DNA from: Leptoclinus maculatus
Taxonomy: Eukaryota > Chordata > Actinopteri > Perciformes > Stichaeidae
Length of the DNA stretch: 64,000 nt
Direction of reading: 5' to 3'
Assembly (NCBI GenBank): GCA_032191485.1
Contig: JAVDOI010000003.1
Location: 20,942,873-21,006,872 of the forward strand
Position 1 is the first letter of the stretch, and every line of letters starts with the position of its first letter. The position numbers and the translations under genes are program-made. The notes beneath the pieces are model-generated. The model was not told where the DNA came from, did not search any database, and worked only from the letters and a program-made list of their open reading frames with translations. Below are positions 1 to 12,295 of this stretch, in pieces.

Positions 1-106
1 TTTTTTGTGTGTGTGTGTGCTTTCGTGTCTGGGAAACTATGAGTGGGCACCACAGTTGCGTGTGTGGGTTTATTGTGATTATGCCTGATTTAATTGCAAT
101 GAAGGA

Positions 107-420
<314 letters not shown>

Positions 421-1734
421 AGGATCCAGTCCCCAGCTGGAAAATCGAGTTGGACGCTCAGATTATTATCATCATTTATTTACATCCGAGCTCATCGCAG
501 CACTAATTTCATTCAACCCCCAGTTTGCAGATTATTCCTCTTCCTCCTCCCTCCTCGTCATGTTATTGATTGGATTATTGCATGAATAATGAAATGATTC
601 CCTCTTTACTTTGGTTTGTCTCGGCCTATTTAAAACAGAGGCCGTGATGGGAAGTAGAACAAAACAAACTCCAGCGAGTGAGATTGAAACAGCGAGAGTC
701 TCGTCTCACCTCGATGCTAACGAGCTGAACCGCATCGTAACGTCAGGAAGACACTCAAACATCAAGCTGCACCGTAATAAGAGCTGGAAGAGGACAGCGG
801 CGGCTTTATTGATATGAAAATGGCTCTAATGCAGGAAATGAAACCACCGGGGAATCGAGTGTGGAAATGGAGAGAATCTGTATGTGTGAGGAAGAGGGTG
901 TTTGTATGCAGCAGCTACTGGTTCCATTATGAAATCTCTGTGTGAGAGACTCCAGAGACTAGAAATGAAAACATTTGTAATACGGAACAAGGGGATCGGT
1001 TTCACAGTTTGGTCCAGTTTGTGTGATTGCTGTTTCTGATGATTTTAAAATGAGTTTTCCGCGAGTTCTTGCTTCACGTCGAGGATCATTCCTACTGAAA
1101 TCTGTCAAAGGAAAGAATGAAATATCCTCCGTAACCAGGACAATATTGATGGAAGAGCTAAAGAAGCCTTTTGAATGACTGATGTCCTCCATTCTTAAAC
1201 CAGATATCTAACCCTCTACATGACGAATGAAACCCAAACTAACTGCAGACGGTTGGTCGACTGGGAGCTACATGCTAACCTCAGCATGCTAACAATGCTA
1301 ACAATGCTACAGCACGATGAGGACGATATCTCAGCCATCCGTAGAGCTTCACGGCTCTCATTTTAATCTCATAACCCTCATTTTTCTCCTTAATGACCTC
1401 TGACCCCTCCTCACTATTGACCACAAATATATTCTCTCCTCCTCCCTTTCCCCATCCCTTCCTTGTAACCTCCTTGCCTCCTCCTCTGCTTCCTTGAACC
1501 CTCCGGCCCCTCTTTACATGGTGCCAGTCCACCTTATTATTTGTTCACTTGGCTCCTTGGTGCTTCCTTCTCCTCCTCACCCTTTTCCTCACCTCTCTGC
1601 TTGTTTGCTTACCTCCCTCCCCTCCTCCTCCCTTTCCCCCTCCTCCCTTCCACCGGGGTCAAGGCCCAGGGGAGCGAGTATAGTCCAGCACATGTACTCG
1701 GGCCCTGAATAGTTCTCTCAGCGGGGGAGTGTTT

Positions 1735-1915
1735 CGCCAGCCTGGCAGGGATTTTCTAATGAGCTTTGAGGAAAAGGAGAGGGGGGGGGGGTGAAGATGG
1801 CATGTTACCCATCCTCCCCCTCTTTCCTTGCCCTCTCTTTCCCCCTGGTTAAAGCAGATTAATTAAAAGCTCACTCGCGTTCTCTCTCTCTTATCAGCGA
1901 GAGTTGTGCATTTAC
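1735..1915. promoter_or_regulatory. Candidate conserved noncoding block
   Basis: A unique block with several core homeodomain-like words (TAATGAG, GATTAATTAA) separated by pyrimidine DNA and followed by TTATCAGCGAGAG. It is neither repeat-like nor coding. Motif clusters of this type are typical of conserved vertebrate enhancers, but the sequence alone cannot show conservation. Confidence 0.22.
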
Positions 1916-3272
1916 TGTAAGCCTCCAGGGAGGGCTCAGCACCGGGTCGGGTGGGCAGGGGAGGGAAGGGGGGGGGGGGGAGCCTCTGGGAACGATGCTA
2001 ATTCTGGACGGTGGGACGGCTGCTGAGGAATTACCGGCGGTGGTACGTTCATCGCTGATTATCTCTGTGGAGGTCTCGGGAAGAGATGGTGCTCACAGAC
2101 AGCCTGCCTGTCAGTCACAGTTCTGGTCTCATTTCACACACTTTTTTTTTTTTGCCTCTCTCTCTCTCTCTCGTTTGTTATTCGAGCCGGTCGCCTGAAG
2201 CCGAGAGCGACTCAAAGAGCAGCCGTAGTAATCGAAATGAAATCCTCAACCTTTATTGTGTCAACAGTAAATCCTCTAATGACTATAGATTTATATATAT
2301 AAATATATCATAATACCGGCTGCAAGGAGCCCTAATAACACTCAGCTGTGCTCCTCATGCAGGTGGCAAGAGTCAAAAGTAATTGTTCTACTTGATGACT
2401 AATAATATTACAAGGATTATTAACATGTATTATAATGTCACCAGTGCTCGTTATCGTCAGATTTCCCTCAAATAAATCCAACGTGTATCCTTGTTTAAGA
2501 TAAAACAATCGATACATCACCAACAGTACCGGACTGATCATCATCATCAGAGTCACCCCAGGCTCTACGTTCCATAACATGAGAAATCCATGTCGTTACA
2601 TTCACGATGACAGGATTTTATTGTTGACTCGATAGAAGCGAAGGATTTCATTAAGATTACCACGCTCTGCATTCCAGTGTCTTCTAGTGCTCTTCCACTG
2701 TCGTCGGTCTCGTACCGAGCGGCTGCCTTCGGGCTGCCAACTCCAAAAAAAACCAAGGAAATGGAAATGAAGGACGAGAAAACTGGTGTGAATAAGAAAG
2801 CGTAATCTGAAACTGTTCGCACTGTGGACGATTTTATTGTCCTCTAATGTCTGTAGGAATATGAATACCATCACTCTGAGAGGTTCATAAAAGCTACACA
2901 TTTCTAAACTTGCTTCCTGGTGAATAATGCTCCTCATTTTCTGCAGCCGTCGGTCGTGTAGCCGAGTCGTTATTTAACGTAGTGATGAAGGGATTTACAA
3001 CTACCTAGACCTGGTCTAGTTTGGAGTGTCGACACTAGTGTGAGCAGGTCTGATTGAATACTTTAAAGTGCATAGAAACATCACTTCATTCACTCTCATT
3101 CAAACTGTCCTCCTGTGTTCAACGTGTGTGAAGAAGCTTACTGATGCGCCACACAACGACATGATGGTACATTCGCTGCCGTTAACACGAAGAGTATCAA
3201 AGTATCGGAATGGTGGTCCTGGTATTACTTGGATTGCGTGTTGACGGCGTGTTGTGTGGTTTTGTGTTGCAG

Positions 3273-3324
3273 GTTGCAGCCGTTCATCAACGGACAGCCC
3301 AGCAAGAAGCTCGCTGTGGAGCAG
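3273..3324 (+). CDS. Internal coding exon of an unidentified gene (third from last)
   Basis: A short exon is bounded by a pyrimidine/T-rich acceptor ending in TTGCAG and a near-consensus donor CAG|GTGAGC. Read so that the exon ends on a whole codon (phase 0 exit), it gives 17 residues beginning LQPFINGQP and ending KKLAVEQ, a basic and mildly hydrophobic piece. The next exon at 10009 continues the frame without a stop. A second possible acceptor AG lies 7 bases further in (3278-3279). It would give a 45-base exon that starts on a whole codon, whereas the chosen form starts with one base of a split codon, so only one fits the missing upstream exon. Earlier exons lie outside the window or were not recognised. 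The product family is unknown to me. The splice borders and frame are seen directly; the assignment to one gene with the next two exons is inferred. Confidence 0.58.
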
Positions 3325-3399
3325 GTGAGCCGCCGCTCGTCTTCACCACTTCTGCTCTTCGTCTCCCGTCACTCTGCTTCACCCTCCTGCACTTAGCAA

Positions 3400-3401
<2 letters not shown>

Positions 3402-3432
<31 letters not shown>
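3402..3432. repeat. (CA)n microsatellite
   Basis: About 15 CA units, 78 bases after the donor of the 3273 exon. CA-rich intronic sequence this close to a donor can bind hnRNP L and affect exon inclusion (known for CA repeats in general; inference here). Confidence 0.95.
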
Positions 3433-3433
<1 letters not shown>

Positions 3434-3788
3434 GAATACTCTAGGAAGCCCATAATAGAACCACTTAAGTCCCGCCCACACCGGAGGGGAAAACCAAGTT
3501 TAGAAGGTGCCTCATTGTCTTTTTCGTCTGCTAACAACATGTTACATGTGCAGCAAATGTGGGTTTCGGGCGGACTATGTTTCTGTAAGTAGAGCTGAAG
3601 CATTTAGACTGTGTGCACTTTGTTACAGTGGAATGTGGATAAAACAAAAAGCGATGCAGTTTTGTGTTTGGAGGTACCTTAGCTGACATTAGCTCGCTAA
3701 CAGCTAACTTGTTCCATCCCATGGTATTCATTAGTAGACATAGGATGCTGAAATATTCCTTGACATGCTTGAGTCTGATGTTTTCAGC

Positions 3789-4283
3789 CACAGACTGTAT
3801 ATAAGAAGTGAACGTAGTCATCGTGACGCCACTCATCGGTTTGTGGACTGATGTTATGAAGCCTTGAGTTCGGCGAGTTCGACGTCGCCATCTTGGCTTT
3901 TTTGTATCCGATGAACTGAAGTGACCATATCTGGACTGAGGAGGAGTGACGTAGAGACGCCGTATACGTCTCTGGTAGAGACCTGTCAATCACTGTGTAG
4001 CCCCGCCCTAAAGCATACCCTGCTTTATGGTCTGTTTGACTCTAAATGGACCATCATTTACTAAATGAACATCATGCTGTATTGAAGAAGACTTGAAACT
4101 AGAGATTGAGACCATAAACTCATGTTTACAATGTTTACTGAGGTAATAAATCAAGAGAGAAGTAGAGTCATTTTCTCATAGACTTCTATACAACCAGAGG
4201 AGTCGCCCCCTGGTGGACACTAGAGAGAATGCAGCTTTAACACATGACGCATCGGCTTCACTCTTAAGAACCGGAGGTTGCCG
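3789..4283 (+). mobile_element. SINE-like family A, copy 1 (longest)
   Basis: Begins CACAGACTGTATATAAGA and ends with the block CGCCCCCTGGTGGACACTAGA, GAATGCAGCTTTAA and ATCGGCTTCAC. Four other copies occur in this window (11575, 25156, 41065, 43214). The 3' half is nearly identical between copies, while the 5' half has been cut in different ways. This repeat is familiar from perciform genomes as a dispersed nonautonomous element. Antisense open frames through it are not genes. Confidence 0.8.
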
Positions 4284-6246
4284 TCTGGTTTCAGCCCTTG
4301 GTTGCAAACTGTTGAACACTGCAGAAAGCCTGAATTAAGTTCTGTGGCGCAGAGGAATAAAACACTCTCACACACAATACTTGTTAATATATGGCTATAA
4401 GAAAAAGATATAGAGTGTCTATCTGCTTTAAAAGGCATCTAAACCCAGAGGCTTCCTGTCTCTAGCTAACAAAGCTGTGGCTGTAACAGACCCGGAGACG
4501 GGCTGTAATTCCCCGTCAGTCTCTCCACGTCGGCCATTAAAACCTAATTGCTGATTGCTCAGATCTCCTGCAGAGCAGACGGGGAAGAATAAATCTCCAC
4601 TCAGGCCGTGTGAGAGGTGAACCTCACTTTGTCTTTGTTTGTCCTTCCATGATTACTCCTCCTCTCCCTTCCTCCCTCCAGGGCGTTCACTGCTCCTAAA
4701 AAACTCTGACAGGGTCTTAAAATAGATACGGCCTTAAACTTGGACATAAAAATGCCTTAAACAGCACTTTTTATAGGTTTCTTTTATTTTTTTTACCACC
4801 CTGCAGCGATGGCTTCTGTTGGCCCACCGTCAGCTTCGAGATGAAACCAGAATGTGTGTCCTATCTGCTTTTCTAAAGCCAGTCATGCCTTTGAACAGGA
4901 AGTCCTCATTCTCCATTTATAGCTTCACAGCTTTCAGGGAGATACAGGCCAGTTTCTTTCCAGCTTTGTTTCTTAATTTGATTTTAAATTGGACCCAAAT
5001 TCAAACACAGGTAGCGTTACATCATCTTCAAAAGTGTCTTCCTGGACTTTATATTCACTCTGTGCCGCTCTTTTTTTTTATTCCACCATATCTCACTTTA
5101 CACATTCTAACTGTCATTTCTTCCCTTTCTGCTTCAATCTTATTTCTAATGAAAAGATTTTCCCGTTTCACTACTCCTGTCCTGTGTTCCTCTTCATCAC
5201 CACATAAAGAAGCAAAATGGCAGAAGTTATTTCTAGGAGTTCTGTGTTTGGGAAGGACGGACATAGAAGTCAACGAGGTGAAACATGCGATACTTTAAAG
5301 TGCGCATCAATATGGAGATGAACGAAGTGTCCCTCTCTTTTCCTTCTTTCCTTATCATTTCACTTCATGCTTCATTCCCTCGTGTCCTCCTCCTCCTCTC
5401 TTCCCGCTCCGCTGCTCTCCTCCACCTTTTTATATTTCCTCTCTCCTTCTCCACATTCCTTCCTCTCTCCCCTCCTTTGTCCCCCCCCCACTCCATCACG
5501 CTGCTGTTGGCAGCTCTGAATGGAGGAGCTCGGGGAGCTCAGGCTCCGTCAACCAGGAAGAAAACACTACCACGAGGGGCCGGGTCAACAAGGCTTGTTA
5601 CTTAGCAACCCCCCCCTAAACCTCCTCCTGGGAACTGGAAGCAAACGGCCGTCGCTATTGGCCGAGGCTGCTCCTCGCTCGCGGCTCCCGTTATGTAACG
5701 TTGCAGCGACGGGGGCCACATTGAAAAGAGAGGTTTGCCAGAGTCGCTCTGTTTTGGAGCGCTGAACAACAAACTGATTCTTGTTTCTTCCTCTCCAGCG
5801 ACGCAGTAATTAGTCTTTTATTTCTCTAACAAGCCGAGGGAGGAAACGATCACTTTACAAGTTGATTTCTGCCAATTGAACGCGGCCCAGCTGTTCTCCG
5901 CTGCCCTCGTCTCTCTTCTTCTTCTTCTTCTTCTTCTGCGCCCTTGAACCACGTTCAGACTGAAGCTCCGGTGGAGGCAGCAGTCAGCACAGTGAGCGAC
6001 GTTGGGGATTTTCAGAGAGGCTTAGAAAGGGGTGACGAGGTCACAGGAGAGCGGGCTTTGAACTGCAGACGGTCGCTCTGGCGTTTGCAGTTATAGTCTG
6101 CTTATGCAAGCAATAGTCTCAGTCAATTGATGGCCGAGTCTATTTGAAGTTGGGTCCTCAGAGGAGCTGTCAGCCAATGCCGGCGGTAAACCGCATGACG
6201 CGTAGTGTTTTCAGCTCGGCCTGTAGGAACGCACTGACCTCCACGT

Positions 6247-6262
6247 CCCCCCCCCCCCCCCC
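6247..6262. repeat. C homopolymer run
   Basis: Sixteen C residues in an intron. Comparable G or C runs occur at 1968-1981, around 9570, 18130 and 23080, and at 45959-45974. These are polymerase-slippage sites and likely places for length or assembly error. Confidence 0.9.
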
Positions 6263-9200
6263 GATAGAGCTGAGATGCAGAGGGATGAATGAGCTCTGAT
6301 CGTTCACCGCTTCCTGTCGTAAAACAAATGTAAATACGTCAGTAACGGGACAAACAAGCAGAATTGGAGATACTGATGTTATCAGAGACTTTAAGGTCTT
6401 GCCAGTTGCTTAAGATGGTACTTAGACATAAAGGCATTAAGACACGATATAAAAAAAACATTAAATAACCTGGTAAATAAGTAAATAAGCTCAAATACGA
6501 CTGGAAAGGTGCAGATCTCCGCCAGGTGTGTCTGCAACGACCACTGCTGTAATGTTTGATTGAATTAATCTATGCACCTCCGTCTCACGGGCGTTTCAGC
6601 GACTTGGAGCTTTTATTTAGGCTTCAAGTCTCCTGAGCAAACTGTTTAAAAAGCAAATATGTCACTTTATTAAGTTCTAATATGTTTTCAAGGGAGACAG
6701 TAACCATATGTGTTCAGTTTATCCAAATAACGCTTGTTTGGAAATTTGCTGCAAAGTATTCGGAGGTTTGACGGAGACGCTGGCGGCCATCGCTAGAGCA
6801 TACTTTAGTGAGAACGGTCTAATCTTTTAATTTAGTGGACAGTATGCCGAACGTACTGATTGAGTATCAGAATCGGGGGGGAAATTGGTATGTTACAGTT
6901 GCTCTTCAATATAAACAGAAAGAAATGTGAGTTGTATAGATACTCCTACAATATATAACCCAATATATGCAGAGAATACAAGTAAATAACAAAAACAAGG
7001 GAATGAGAAATGCAAGAATTCAAAACAACATTCAACCATAGTGTAAATCAGAAAGCAAAGTATTTAGCTAGTTTAGCCGTGGACAGACTCACAGATGCAC
7101 ACGTTCAAGCACACACACACACGATCTCATTATCCCCTGGCAGAGATACTAATGAAACAGATTAAACAGTAAAAAAGATTTTTTTAAATGAAATGACATA
7201 ATGACTAGATATGAATAAATAGTCCCAAATTAAACTTAATAATTGCTATTTGATAGATACATTTGCATTGTGGATTTATGCAGTAAATCGAGTCTGTTCT
7301 GCATCGTGGAAACTTGTTTAAAGCTGATTAATCCTTTGACCCCATTAACGATGCAAATCATGTCCAGAACAAAACGTGCTGCTTGTGATTTATATCCTGG
7401 AAAAAACATAAAACGGGGACATGATTTAGATCTTTCTGTAGTTCATACTTTCTGGTTGTCGTGCCGTTTAACAACACTCTGAGAAATGGCTGAATGAGAG
7501 CATTAGTCCAGACTGCGGTTTGCTCACAGTTAATTTAGTTCTGCCAGTCGTTCCGTGCATGAGTAAACTGCAGGCGATCAGATGTCAACAGCCCATAAAA
7601 CCCTCTCAGCGGTCGCTTCCCGAAGTTGCTTGGAGTTGCCTTCTCGCTCCTAACGAGCAGTTTTCTCGTTAGAGCGCTGAGACTCCAGTGTGAGCGAACA
7701 GTAAATACTCCAGAGTTTGAGTCTCTTCCAACATGCGACACGATGTTTGTAGTGGAACGTGATCTCTGTATGAACGTTGACGTCTAACAGCAACAAAAAC
7801 ATCTCGCTTCGTCTCCTCTCCATCTAACAGCTCTCCCCTCCTAATTAGACCGGAGCACCGTGTTTATGTTTTCTTTTTAATTATCCTTTTCTACGTATGT
7901 CTTCACATTGCCGTCTGTGTTCGACGGCAGCTAATGAGGCGTCCAGCGGCTGTGATGAGGAGCCTGGTGAGGTTAAAGTCACAAAGGACTGCACTGGGTT
8001 TTTGTGGTGGTATATTTTATGCTTTTTGATTTTGTATTGTTTGATCGTGGGGCAAAAAAATTTAATCTGAGGACAAAGAAAAGCAGAAGAAGGAAAGAAA
8101 AGTGAAGGAACGAGCCAAAAAAAGAGAATCGATGTGCAAAGGAAGGAGAGAAGGATGTGGGTGGAATAAAAGAGAGGAAACATAAAATAAAAGAGAGGTG
8201 GGAGGAAAGGAAGGAGGCAAATTGGATGAAGAGATGGCGTAAAGGAAGGCCTCAGCAGGGACTCCAACGGGCTGTTGCTGAGGAGAACAGAAATATCTCT
8301 CCATCACACTGTGGACCCTCCACCTGCTTCTCCTCCGGCTTTATAATTAGCCCTGGCTGAAAGGAAAGCGATAACATGCAGGTTTCCTTTTTAGTCGCTG
8401 TGGAAAAAAGACTTGACGGGTTTTTCTAGGCAGAAAAAAAAAAGTAGATTTGTTTCGTTCCTGAAGCTGAACGATGTGCATAAAGTCTTGTTTTAGATAT
8501 TTTATTAGTTTCTCTAGCCTGAAGGAAGGTAGAAATGAAATCCTCCACACCGTGCACGCCTGTTCCTCTCTGGTGTCACGGGTTGTTTGTCTTTTGATAT
8601 CTGTACAGTTCATCACTAAGCAAAATAAACACAGCTCAAGATGGAAGTAGCTCTTTCAGAACCACATCGGAGCAGATCAGTGCTTTTTCCGGGGGGAAAT
8701 TTTCTTTGTCCGAGCCGTATTGATATGTTGTATGGCGTCTTATACTGTGGGACACCTACAGTCATTCTGATTGGCTGGCAGGTGTCTGCTATTGTATTCT
8801 CTCCAGACCCAAGAGAAGAGGGGACATTCCCATAGAAATCAATGGAGCAGAATGGACAGAGCGGCCATTTTTATGTGCAATGTATCCATTGTGACCGTCT
8901 GACAGCCGGAGTTCATAAGTAAAATTTAACAACTTAATGCTATAAATGCTAACTCTTGTTACAGCGTAGGGAAGCACATTGCTGTCACCAGATGATTGAC
9001 AACTTTGTTTTGGCTCATTTTCTGTAACCAGTGTAGCGTTTTAAGTATCGTGACATTAGCAAGCCAGCTAGCTAACTGTTGGACAGCTGGCTAGTTAGCT
9101 TGCGTGCTAATTCCACCATGCTATCGCTACATCGGTAACAGAAAACGAGCCGGACATTTGCCTGTGTCCTCCGTTATCTCGCTCACTTTCTCTCGTGGAG

Positions 9201-10008
9201 AAGGAGAACTTACCTCGCTAACTAGCCAGACATTCTTTTGTTCTCGTCAAATGACCACGAAAAAACGGTTGAATGTCAGTTCTATTCTTATTCTATTTCT
9301 GTGACCCGATCTCATTCAGGGATTGTAGGATTGTAGGCATTGTATTTTACCGTCCTCTTTGTGGGAGTGGAATGGAACCTTCACACACTTATCATCGTTT
9401 CCACTGCTGGAAAAAAAAACATATTTTACCCGTTTGTTTATGTTCTCTTACTGGTGCCAACATTTCCTCCCCGTGTCGGGCGGCTTGTTTTCTGATTTAA
9501 AAAAAAAAACGGCTCTATTTCTGTCTCCCAGCATGCAACTGGAAAGACTCTCCTGGTTGCCCACTGGGGGGGGGGGGGCTTCCTAATTACATTTTTCCTT
9601 CACACTCACCCCTTCTTTTTTAATTCTCTTACTGTGAAGGGTATCTCCCCCCCGAGGCTCTGGTTTATTTCCGACCCGCTGAACAAAGTACACTGTGGAC
9701 GGTGCACATTTTAAACAGTAGAATCCTACATGAGATGATAATGTAGTGTGAGATAATAAAGGTCGCGGTCACGCTCTGATGCTGTGTTTAGTCATATGTG
9801 GGGGATGCTGCAGCAGATGAAATACCTCCACCTGCCCTGAAGCTCCCCCCCCCCCCCCTCCAACATACTGTTTATTATTTTTATCATTTTAAAGGAAGTG
9901 GGCTATATGAGATCAGATCTGGGTTAGATTTCCCCCGGGGGGGGAAACTCTGGTGTCACGCAGAGGAAAATATTAAAAAGTCGTCGACAATATTTCCTGT
10001 TTGCCCAG

Positions 10009-10171
10009 ATTGCCACCTCCAGCCCCCTGCCGGTGCCCGCGGGAGCCCCCGCCAGCAGAGTGGTGGTGGAGAGCGGGCCGGTGGTCTACGACGACGCGGC
10101 CGGAGAAGAGGAGGAGGACGACGAGGAAGAGGAGGCTTGTGTCAGCACCATGGACCTGATGGGCAGCAACG
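10009..10171 (+). CDS. Penultimate coding exon with acidic tail
   Basis: The acceptor is TTTGCCCAG and the exon opens on a whole codon. It encodes 54 residues plus one base of a split codon. Residues 1-20 are a Pro/Ala/Val/Ser linker (starting IATSSPLPVP), 24-29 read PVVYDD, 33-42 are ten acidic residues without a break, and 45-54 read VSTMDLMGSN. The DNA is GC-rich compared with its surroundings and codon third positions are mostly G or C, as expected for a fish exon. The donor G|GTCGGT is weak, but it is the one that gives a sensible join: the single G plus AA from 11836 makes Glu and the frame runs to a stop ten residues later. Composition suggests the disordered acidic C-terminal region of a nuclear or chromatin/transcription protein. 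This is inference from composition only, and I do not recognise the family. Confidence 0.72.
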
Positions 10172-11835
10172 GTCGGTCGAAACACACACACAGGGTTCTG
10201 TTTTTAATCAGGACGTCTACAGACTTCTATCATCACTTGTTTATTCTCATATATTGAGATTAATGATGGTCTGTAAGTTATTACACAAACTAAAACGGAA
10301 CAATAGAAACCAACACAAGCACAGACTGATGAGGTGTTAATAAGGTATGTAATGTACAGCCTCTGTGACACCACTGTCGAGGCCTTTTAGAACATCTGGT
10401 CATGTGGGTGTGAAGGGTCACAGAAACATCGACGGAGAACGAGCTCTACCCAGCATGCCGTTCAACAGTTTGACCCTCTGAACCCCAAAGCAGTTTCGCC
10501 TCACATTTTCACTTCAAACTGTTAATTATTCTTTCTGATGATTGGCAGATTATCAGTTGTTTATTGTAACGAGACAGAATCAGAAAGACGTGCTGAACAA
10601 AATGAAGGAATGTGAGTTCTTGACTTTAATTCTTGGACATGAATATAAAGTCTTCACTGGCAGTGAGCTTCCTGCAGCACATTTAAAATGAGTTCACACA
10701 AACGGCGTCAGACGGTTTTCTCACTTCTCAGTCGGACGCCGACTGTCTGCACTGAGAAATAGTTTGAGTGACTCTTTTTTATTATTTTTAATGAATCAGC
10801 GTCCGCGGGTCACAGCTCAGACTCCTGCAGTGTTTTAATGAGCCCTCGAAAAGATTCAATTTCTTCACTTTTACGTCTCTGCCTGTTAAGATTTAAGGTC
10901 CCCGACTCTGCCGCAGTAAAAAAGCACTTAATTGATTCCTGTAGGGGAACTCTTTTGTTTGTGCTCCCGCCCGCTCCACAGTGAGGTCAGAGGTCACGGC
11001 CCTCCTCAGAGCCGCCCCCTCTGGAGGACGGTGGAGCCGGACGGAGACTAAAACCAGAGTCACTGTTTTACATTTTACCAGTCTGAATTCACACAAAGCA
11101 CAGCGTCTCTGTGGACGCTGTGCTTTTAGAAACCCGAGCGTGTTTTTATTTTTCTTCCTGCGACACCTCGTTTCTTTTACAATGCACTTCCACTCACAGT
11201 GGCGCGGGGGAGTCGGCCATTAAAATCAAAGTTTCTGTCTCCTGCTCACTTTTGTCAGACGGTGTAAATAAAGGTGTTTTGGCGCTGAGACCGAAAGTTT
11301 ACCGTATTCATTATCTTACCTCACTCTGAGGAATATGAACCCGTGTGAACATGTTGACATGTTGACTTCATAAACAATCCAAAGTGTTTCATATAAGACT
11401 TTAAAATATATGACAGTATAAAGTTAAAGAAAAACAAAAGAAAAGCAAGACAGAAGAAAAAGTATAACGGTAATAGTGCTGCATTTATTTAAGGAAATAA
11501 AGTGCGGTAGAGGAAAGTAATTAAAGACTCTTAAAAACAAGGCCGTTTTTCATTTAGATCAGAAAGTGACTGAATTTGACTCTAAATGGACCATAGTTTA
11601 CTAAATGAACATCATGCTGTATTGAAGAAGACTTGAAACTAGAGATTGAGACCATAAACTCATGTTTACAATGTTTACTGAGGTAATAAATCAAGAGAGA
11701 AGTAGAGTCATTTTCTCATAGACTTCTATACAACCGGAGGAGTCGCCCCCTGGTGGACATTAGAGAGAATGCAGCTTTAAGACACTTCAGTATCGGCTTC
11801 ACTTTTCTAATCCCTCTGCGTCTTTCTCCCTACAG
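10172..11835 (+). other. Last intron, about 1.7 kb
   Basis: It begins GTCGGT and ends with a good pyrimidine tract and CTACAG. From 11575 to 11803 it contains a 5'-truncated copy of SINE-like family A, so the branch-point region sits at or just after the repeat end. The rest is unique AT-rich sequence with no recognised exon. Confidence 0.55.
11575..11803 (+). mobile_element. SINE-like family A, copy 2 (5' truncated)
   Basis: Starts at the family's internal TTTGACTCTAAATGGACC and runs to ATCGGCTTCAC. It lacks the 5' half found in copies 1 and 3. It ends 32 bases before the terminal exon, so it supplies DNA right up to the branch-point/pyrimidine tract. 5' truncation fits reverse-transcription insertion. 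Confidence 0.8.
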
Positions 11836-11867
11836 AATACGGCAGTGATGTCGATTACGACGACTGA
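11836..11867 (+). CDS. Terminal coding exon (stop codon TGA at 11865-11867)
   Basis: The acceptor is a clear polypyrimidine tract followed by CTACAG. With the single G left from the previous exon it reads EYGSDVDYDD and then TGA, continuing the acidic, tyrosine-bearing character of the preceding exon. That match in composition across the junction is the main evidence that both borders are right. The C-terminus carries two Tyr residues set among Asp/Glu, which could be phosphorylation or binding sites (inference). The TGA is followed by a long 3'UTR. Confidence 0.7.
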
Positions 11868-12295
11868 TTGTAGCAGCGGTCTTCTCCGGGTTTTTAATCC
11901 ACATCTCGTACGGAGCCATTCTGAATCCTTAAGTGTATCAAACGTTAACCACCAGGGACACAAAATGGCAGCAGCCTCAGACCGGAGCTGTGATGTTAAG
12001 AGCAATGAGGAAGTCCCATCGGGAGTGAACGGGACGGAAACAAAAGCCGGACACGCATCCTCACTCTTTGTACCATTTGGCATCCCCAACTGGACCGAAC
12101 TGGGAGGACGCACCGCTTGGATGCTGACGGAGAGGTTCAAGTGGAAATGAGGGATGTAGTTATGTTAATCATTGTGGGGCCACAAGCCGCCCGTAATGAT
12201 GGAACTGTAAAATCAAACGTGGGAAATATTCCAGTAAACATTTAGGTTAAAACTTGGCTCAACTGTCGGACGACTAGGATCTAAATAACTGCTGT

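Larger units (their letters stand above)
3325..10008 (+). other. Intron of about 6.7 kb
   Basis: This interval lies between two frame-compatible exons and begins GTGAGC and ends GCCCAG. It holds a CA array just after the donor, a full SINE-like family A copy (3789-4283), pyrimidine-rich stretches around 5040-5480, a TTC run near 5917-5938, a C run at 6247-6262 and AT-rich unique DNA. The block at 8640-9500 has GCTAGC-rich short inverted repeats near 9065-9110 and may be an old transposon that I could not name. No additional exon was recognised. Confidence 0.5.

Noticed and set aside
3531..3989. Reverse-strand frame beginning MTGLYQR, with a similar one at 41060-41260
   Set aside because: Both are antisense translations of SINE-like family A copies, and their similarity reflects the repeat.
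4819..5298. 159-codon forward frame
   Set aside because: Pyrimidine-rich intronic DNA without splice borders or domain-like features. It lies inside an intron of the recognised gene.
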